Positions 13,101 to 22,766 of a DNA stretch of 64,000 nucleotides are shown piece by piece (position 1 is the first letter of the stretch; every line of letters begins with the position of its first letter). The DNA comes from Panopea generosa (Eukaryota > Mollusca > Bivalvia > Adapedonta > Hiatellidae): contig CM055907.1 of NCBI GenBank assembly GCA_029582155.1, positions 13,413,492 to 13,477,491 on the forward strand, read 5' to 3'. A program made the position numbers and the translations under genes. Under the pieces are notes generated by a model. It was not told the DNA's origin and ran no database searches. It saw only the letters and a list, made by a program, of their open reading frames with translations.

Positions 13101-16100
13101 GCTAAGCAAGTGTTGGTGAATCTCGACATAGAGCTAGTTATACCATTATAGCGAGGTCTATCCTTTTTCAATAAACAATGTATTGAACTTATTATAATAA
13201 AGTTAACAAGGGGGTTGTTATAAATACAACTTGTATGGCAAATAGTTAAATAAATCAAATAATATCTATGGTGAATGAAAAGGTTTTAACATTTTAGAAT
13301 CTTTGAAATATACATGTGACATATTTTACAACAAATACTGATTTGATTGGGTAAATTAAATTTAAATTTAAGTTTGCAAAGACACAAAAAAGTTGAGACA
13401 TTTTTTTCAATAATTCCTGATAAGCGTAACATGTTGTGATAAAATTTCAGGTAATTTCCAGTAGATTAAAGTTTTAATTTAAGTTTGTATGAAAAAAATG
13501 CAAAATTGTCATGGACCATAATTTTGACTTGGCACACCAAAATCATGTTTCAGATATTTCCAATATCATTCAACCGAATTTTTTAAAAAAAGAGATAATG
13601 CTACTAATTTTCACTAAAAACAATTTTTCAACCAATGCCAAATGTTTTAACTAAAATATGTGTGTTAACGAATTGAAAAAGACATCATAGATAAAACATA
13701 TAAAACGTTTTAACCACAATGTTGTACACGGTAACTTCCAGAAAGCTAGTGTTGCCAGGCAACTAGACATTCGGTTCCCCTCCATTTGAGTAGGTGCTTG
13801 ATGTGCAACCGAAAGCGAAACCCCTATTTTAGTACTCGTGTGTGGCATTTTTACTGGCAGTTACGCACGTACATATATGCATTTACGTAACTAAATTAGC
13901 AAATCTATATAAAAATGAAGTGGTGTTTATAACATTATCCGCGTGGCCTAAGTTATATAAGATATAAAATTACACAATATATGAAAATTACACAATAAAT
14001 AGTGATAAACATTCGGGATTACCTGCCTCATATAATGACACAAAATTGTCACCTCCACATAGAATACCTCTAGGCAAGGTGCATCGTTGTTTACATTCTG
14101 TTTCCCGAGCTTCTGTTAAGTTTAGTGGACTGTTTACACAATAGCATAAGTAGTTTCCCTTTTGGAAATAAAATAATATTGATTTTAATTTTACTATTGA
14201 ACATATGTGTTTAATCATATAAATATGTTATCATACATTTTAATGCAAAGCAAGGAAATGGAATGGAGTGAATCAAAGACTCGTATTTTTCACAAAAGAA
14301 ACATTCAGCAATATTGAAATCGTTGGGGTTTTTTTTGTGTGTTTTTTTGTCATGTTCACTAATCAAATATAATTTAATTGCTGAACTGAACAGCTAACAT
14401 GCCATCTTAATGTTTATGTATTTTCTAAACAAATATTAAAGACATTTAAAAGCACGTGCAAAATGTAAGCATTTCGTGCCAAACCGATGAACATGGGTCA
14501 TTCTATAGAATTTTATAATCGGTTAATGTAAATGTCTCTTAATGTGATATACAAATTTGAATGACGCTACTCAAGACACTGACGAGAAAAAGAAACGCCT
14601 CATTCTAACTCATTGTGCAATAATTTATTCACCGTTATTCAAAAGTAAAAAACAACAATTCCATTCGCAAATTCCATCATTTAAGAGAATTGATGGTTCA
14701 TTAGACAGCGTTTCATAGTCGCATTATGCTTCAAATTTTGAATTTCAATAGACTGTTCAGTGTAATTTCGCTGACACAATCGGTAACGCGTGTGGCCACC
14801 TCTACTGGCAAACACAGCAGCAAGACGTCGCCAAATGGAACCACACCATTTACGAAGCAGATACCGTGGGATTCTGGCCCACTCCTGGTGGAGCGCTGCT
14901 GTCAGTTCCTTGACGTTGGCAGGCTGCGGTGGACGTTGACGTTGACGTAACCGCCGTCCAAGGTAATCCCAGGCGTGTTCAGTCGGATTGCAGTCAATTG
15001 AACACTCTGGTCAAGGCAAGACGTCAATGTTGCGGGTCTGTAAAAATTCCTGGTGACACGTGCAACGTGAGGTGGCACGTTGTCATGCTGGAAGACCAGG
15101 CTTGGCGTTGGCGGAACATAGGGACAACCACAGGACGTAATATCTGGTTGATGTAACGCCTGGCTGTGAAATTACCTTGGCATACGACGAGTTTGGACTT
15201 AAACCTATGGTTGATGGCTGCCCAGACCATAACTCCCCCCCCCCCCTCCCCACACCGTAACGGTTGTGCTGCAGAACGCAGTTGTTAGCGTAGCGTTCAT
15301 GACATCGTCTATAGACACGGATACATTCGTTGGCGTTCGACAAGTTGAAACGTGATTCCTCACTTAACACTACGTTCTGCCAACGCTGACCGCGATAGTT
15401 GCAAGCCCAAATAAGACGTTGGTGACGGTGACGTCGCGTAAGAACTAGACCGCGGTAGGGCCTACGGCAGCTAATTTCCCGTTCTCTAAGCCGATTTCTG
15501 ACTTTATGTCGACTTACCGGGCGTCCATGGTTACCAACCACTAAACGTGACGTGGATACAGCCGTCAGAAATCTGTCACGCAGATGGGGTTGACGTATGT
15601 AATTATTCTGCCGTAATGAAGTTACACGCGGTCTACCTGCACGTGGCCTATCTACAAACGTTTCCGTGTCTCTGACACGGCGAAAGAGACGCAATATTGT
15701 CGAACGAGAGACGTTAAAACGTCTAGCGACTTGTACTTGCGTTCGCCCACATTCAAGCATGGCCATAGGCCCTCTCTTCGAAATTTAGCCTCGGCATTAT
15801 CTTAAACTGGATAAGTGGATGGTTGTATGTCGACTTACACATGCACCTGTCTATTATTCACTTGATTAAACCACATGGTTAACACGCACGGGCTGCATGA
15901 GGAAGTCATGAGCAGGTACATGAATTTAACAATGAGCTGAATAAAATCGTACGAGATTCGGTTGGTTGGGTTTGTCGGTCAGAGTACATGTACATTTCTA
16001 ACATTTTCCCCCAAATTTAAACTATGTAACGAAAATAAAGCAAATTTTTGAAGAGGCAGTAAATAGATAGTTAGGTAGTTCGGGAGCTAGTTCAGTAAGT

Positions 16101-19100
16101 AGTTCGGTAGTTCAGTATGTAGGTACGTATTTTGTCTTGAATAATGCGAATTTTCTTATGGAATATGAACTAAATGGGCGGAAAAATAAAAACAATCCAT
16201 GTTTAAAAATAGAGCCATTTTGCATGGTTATGCGAAGGAGCAGCAAACAATCTATTTCTCATTTAAAGGTTCATCAGAGGGTGTACGAGATAAAAAATAT
16301 TGTGTCTCATACTTTATGCTACTTAAATAGTGACGTCATAAGAAACATTCATCTCAACGTTACCTCGGTCCTTCCTAGCCCAATGTATTCCGTGTTTTTA
16401 CATGCTGAGAAACAAAGTTCCAAATATAACCCCTTGGTGTAGTTTTCTTCAGCAATGCTGTTGATATAATTTGACTTTGCACAACCTAAATACACGGACA
16501 AAAATTAAATAGAAAAAAATAATATTAGTGTACAAAATCTAATAATATTGGTGTGTGTTTTTGGCCAATTTTCTTAAATAAAAATATTGCGAAGGTTTTG
16601 ATTTATATATAGAAACATAATAAGGTAAAGTAGAGGTAAATGAAAGATAGATCACCGATATTTTTTAACCGGATTGGTAAGGTTCTATATTTTAAAAAAA
16701 AACATCTCAATTATGGACTCAGTTCAAATTCCATTTCTAAATTAACATTATCGTTTCCAAATTCTGAAAAGTTTCAAACAAACTGAACAGTAATGCTATT
16801 CTATCTATAGGCTTTGTCTTTAGAACTATTCATTTATAAATACTATTATACAAAAGTTTTTTAATGAAGCAGTTTTGAATTTTCAGTTTGACTAAGGGTA
16901 TGTTTAAGTTGTTTTGTGAATACGGGACCAGATACTTCCACATACCTATGTATTGAAATATATTGTAAGTCATGATGTACCCCAGCCAAAAGTTGTCTTG
17001 TACGGTCAGATCTAGTCCCAGCACTTCAATATCAAATGTGTAACCACCTGGTGTGAATTTAATGTCAGGAGTTGCCAGAGTACAGCTAGAGACGGCAGTA
17101 TCCCATACCGCTTTCGTTGAGTTAATAAAGTAGTCTGGTTGACCTAAAATGTGAGTTATTTATTAAGGTAGTTCGCGGCGTTCCTATCGAATTGTTTAAC
17201 ATCTGGCGTTATTTATCAAAATTCTGTACACATATAATATGAAGTATCAGCTTTTGTTTTAGCTTTGTTTTTGTTTTTTTAAATATAGTCCCGCAGAATC
17301 TCGTTAACAGCGCCCCCTAGCGGTGCCTGATTTTCGGATGATTTTTCCAAATACAATGGACAATATTAATTGAATACAGATAAAATGCATTTTGTGTTAC
17401 CTTTACATCTTATCATTACGCCGGGATTGATTTAAAAGCGGGTTTAAAAACAACACATTTTGAATAGTCACGCTTAATTGTGCAAAAAATGGTCTGGTAC
17501 AAGTTCTTAAATTTTACATTTGTTTAACTTTATTCATTTCACTACAATATGACTAAATAAAAAGAGGGGGTGTTCACATAGAATTTTTCATAAATCCGAA
17601 TTCAAATGAAAAATAAAACACTTAAAAACACACGACGTTTGTCTGCTATTTCAAACGACGTCGTATTTTACGTTAGTATTATATTGCGTTTTACGTCGTC
17701 CGAAGTTACAAGCAAACGTCATGTTTTTTTTTTAATGTTAAATTTAGATTTAAATTCAAATCTATGAAAAACTAGCGTGAACACCTTTTCATTTTATTCA
17801 TGTTTTACTGATTTAATAAATAATTTTAGATATAAAAAACGCCGATAGGAACGCAGCAAGCTACCTTAGAAATCCTTTGAAACAAAATAAAACAAACTAC
17901 ATGTGGTAAATTAGTTATATACGGTTTTACAAAACAACCAAGGGCAAATAAAGATAATGTTTTACAATGTTATTTACATGCCCAAAACAAATACATATAC
18001 ATTAATAAATGAGACTAAAAGACTGAAGTTATTTGAAATCGATCCATGCATTTCGAAGTTACAAGCTAGACACGACCAACAATGAAGTTTATCGAAACAC
18101 ATAAATCAATAAGTCCTGTACTAGACTTGTTCTTGAGGTAGCCGTTCTTCGTTATTTTGGTAACGGAATGAAATGGTTTATATTTTAATACATCTATTAT
18201 AAATTGACATAAACTATATTTCGTGTTTTTATAATTAAAATGAGAAAAAATTATTCAAGGGAAGCTATCAGGATTCTTTCAAATTTTTAAAACTGGCTAT
18301 AAGTATTTTCCCCCAATATATCATGCCTATATATATATGCACTGATCCCGTATTGCCAAAACGGATATCTACTAAACATGTCAGAATAATATATTGAAAA
18401 GGGATTTCCTAACTAAGGCTACGTGCCTAGGTTAGACTATTTAAAATAGACTCCCCGATTTATTGTTATTTCAATTTAATCCGTTATGCAGGTTTCACGT
18501 AGTAAACATTGGTTCATCTTCGAATGACGCTGCGAAAGTCGTCTAGCAGTATTTAAGTGATGTCTATTTTTTGAATGAGTTTCGTTTCATGTTCATCACT
18601 CCGATTTAAATAGCGATTTAGTCACATTTAGATTTGTCATACTCAGCCATTCGGGTTTTATTTATTAATGATAGTGGGATGTATTTTAACCATTTTAAAA
18701 ATAATTTTATTTTTTAGACATTTCTAGCGTGTTTTCCTGATATACTCCCTTTAAAACCTGGAAAATATATAGTTACAACTACTGTATTGATCGGTATTCT
18801 ATCTAGTCGTTCATTCTGGTCGAATGACATTTGACTTAGTTAAGGCACTTTATTTTAAGGATAGATCTATGTACGTAAACGCATCACATTGTCCTGTCAA
18901 TTCTAAACATATCTTGCCAACAATGAATTAGGTTAAAAAATAAGTCAAAAGCATATCAAAATTGCATGTCGGTCGGCATATAATGACCATGCAGAACATG
19001 CCTTTGGTATTCTGACAAAAGTTTCAGTATTTAGTGCCCGAAACTTGGAAGTATTACTGCAAATTGCAGTTGTGCATATTGTTGTTTCGTTCTGGTCCTT

Positions 19101-22100
19101 CAATATTTGGCGGAGTTATGACCATTTGTTAATGTTAATAATGTTAATTGTTTATCTTGTCAGCACTACAATTTCTGAGCTTCCCAACTGATTTTGCCCA
19201 AACTTGCTTGGAATTATCAGTATGAACTTCTTTTGTGCTTGTGTTGCATTGTGTTCCACCCACTTTTGGCGTATTTTTTGTAAACACTGCTACTCATGAA
19301 TCTCTTAGATGATTATGATCAAATTTGCTAGTGCGTATCGGCATGAAGATCAGTTACGCATATCGGTGTCTCTGTAGTGGTACCACTGCCACCAATCAAT
19401 ACCCATTATTAAAATTGCATTGTTACAATGACGTTACAGGTATATTGTGGTCATTAGTGTATTTAGTCAGCGTAGTGTAACACAGAATTCATGAATTGTA
19501 ATAAATGGCAGTAAAATAAGATGAAACAAATGAATGAGTTCAACCGCCACTCAACAATACTACACAATACTATGCATCTTCATAGTTGCGTTGGTATACA
19601 TGAATACTAAATGGTTTGGCACCAGAATTATAACTACATCTAGCACTTGCAATTTTCAGTATCAAACTTACACAGTAGTTATCTAACCATAATATCATTA
19701 ACATCTTTTTGAACTGGTCTAATGGGATTGGTTATGTCTAAAATATAGCCTAACGTCATTGGTTATGTCAAAATTGTGTCCTAATGTAATTGGTTATGTC
19801 TATATGATGGTCTAATGTGATTGGTTATGTCTAAGTGATGACCTCATGTGATTGGTTATATCTAAAGTAAGGCCTAATGTGATTGGTTATGTCTAAATGA
19901 TGGCCTAATGTGATTGATTATGTATAAATTATGTCATTATGTGACTTGTTATGTCTAAGTGATGGCCTTATGTGACTGGTTATGTCTTAATTATTTCCTT
20001 ATGTGATTGGCGGTGTCTAAATGATGGCATATTGTTATTGGTTATGTTTAAGTAATGGCCTAATGTGACTGGTTTTGTCTCAATTATAGCCTTATGTGAT
20101 TGGTAATGTCTAAATTATGACACTCAAATAATCAGATATTGCATTATTTGTCTGTGTGTGCTTTCCACGTCTCAAAAATCAATTAAATTTGTACTGTTCT
20201 ATATAGAGATAAAAGTATTTAAAAGTATTTTGTTTCCATAGATAGTCTATAATGGTCCAAATATGCAGAAAAGGCATGGGATTGAACACATGCTTTTTCC
20301 TCACTTTCGATGCTTTAATGAAACCACGTCATTTTTGACAACTCTGTTCATGTGTTGCTGTTTAACACTACGGATCTTTAAACTGTTATACCTTCATCAA
20401 ATAGTATGGTACCGTAACCTGTTTTCGATCACAACCTAAATTTGATCACTTGAAAATTACGAATATTGCGGACGTGTATTTTAACTTTCTACACAAATGT
20501 CAATACTTTCAAACAGTATCCACGAAGCCACTGAATACAATGAAACATATAACAAATAATGCTTCCAATACAAGTCAGAAGGTCATTTAGATTACAGACC
20601 CGTAAAAATGTGTTTCTCACTATGTCTATTTTACAGTTTACATAAAACCTTGACAAACTCTAAGTTTGTTTACAAAATGTTTATTCCAACCACGTCTGCT
20701 AAAAACTGATGCATAACAGGTTCAGGTCAAAAGTTATAACATGACCAACTGCGCATGTCAGAGATTATGGAGGTTCTGAAAGAGTACCCTTACTATCCTT
20801 ATAGAAATGTTAAAAAAATGAGTTTGAAATTATTACAGGACCATATGTTCAATGTAGAATAAAAACAAGTAAAAAGGTTTGTTACAATTAGTGGATAAGA
20901 AGTGGATATATAAGATGCATTTATAAAGTTAACATTAAAACTAATTCTCTATTTTTTTCTAATCAGTGTTTTAATTGGTTACTATGTCAATTTTTTTTTA
21001 AGTAAAATTAGACAAAAATAAACGACCTCAAGTTGTAAACTGACGTTGTTATAGAATAAATCCATTGAGAAATATCCACCATTTGAAAGCAGCCTCATCT
21101 CATCAACTCGTGTAATCGAAATCAGGTGACGCCATTTGTTGGAACCATATTTGGGTAACCGGAAACAAACGTGAATGGTGAAGACAATGGGAATTTATAA
21201 ATGTTTTTTTTGTTTTTTTTTTTTATCTTTTTTGTGGAAAATTATTATTTATAGTTATTTAAATGTTGTATATAAGCATTCAATGTCAACATCCGTTTTG
21301 CATTAAACTATCTAACGGGGATTCTTAAGTGATCAAAAACCATTAACACTCTCATACCCAATGTCTTCAAAACTTGACAGAACTAATTGAAATGTTCTAA
21401 TATTCTCATATGTATAGAGAAATATGGTCATTTAAAGCATTCTCAACAAAAATAATGCCCAACTGATTTACAAAAGTTTAATTTCTTGGGCGCAATAATC
21501 TTGCTACCGTCACTAAGGGGAGGTAACTGGTAAGTAAGTTCTCTAGCACCAGTTTTTATTGTATCTTTATCAATTTCTAAATGTACTTTATTTATTATTA
21601 TGACAATAACAGATCAAATATTTAGCGTCGTTTTCAGCCATCGAGGGCAGATAGACCATCGTTAACCTAACCACTCTTTCGAGGGAATCGGTACTCAAGT
21701 ACACCCGTCTCCGCAAGTAATGTAAAGCTTTTCCACCTGAATCAGCTTAGAGAGACGAATGGCAATGAGACATAATGACGTATATCAATCATCACAGATT
21801 GATGCCGGGCGGGGATTCGAACTCGCGATCCCTGGATTGAATGTCAGACGCACTACGGACTGAAACCAGACCCGACTTTATTATGACAAATGATAGATTT
21901 GTGACATGTTAAAAACTGATACAATCTACAAAGCAGGATGAGAATACAATTTTGACATATTGATTAATCAAAATGGATGAATCTCTTTTTAAGCAGTGCT
22001 TTTTTCATATCGCCGACGTGCTTGAGGATGTGGATAAAGCATTCGCAACACGTCTGAAAAGTACAGTTTACATGAAATTGAATGTATATTTCTTAAATTA

Positions 22101-22714
22101 AATGTGTATTTCTCTTATATCTGAAATTGAATGTGTTTTTCTATTATATCTGAAATCGAATGTGTATCACTTCCATATCTAAAATTGAATGTGTATTCTT
22201 TTATATCTGAAATTGAATGTGTATTTATTTTATATCTGATATTGAATGTGTGTTATTATCTGTTGAAGTTTTATGGATATAGACACTTGGAAGAAGTTAA
22301 GTCACAAACATGTCCAGTTTTTTTAATTTTGATATCTTTTTGTCAACTTTCGGCATCATTTACTACAATCAATATGGTGTTTGGGTAAGCAAGCTTAAGT
22401 AAAATAAATATTCCTATTCCCACCCCATTTATTTGTTTTTCTCTTCTGACAGTTGTTTATGATTATATATATCGGGCTATTTTAACCTAAAAATCTACAG
22501 TAATTACTTTCTAATTCAATTAGATATAGACAGTTTTAAAATAATACCAACATTGATAATATTTAAGGTAACTTGGCAAATAGTTCTTTAAAAATGTACA
22601 CAAATCTACGAATTTCTTTATGCTTTCTCAAAGTGCTTACTAAATATAATAAAATATAAACAGATTAATAGCATGAATATTTGCTTTTGTTTAATACTAT
22701 TATTATTATTATTA

Positions 22715-22766
<52 letters not shown>

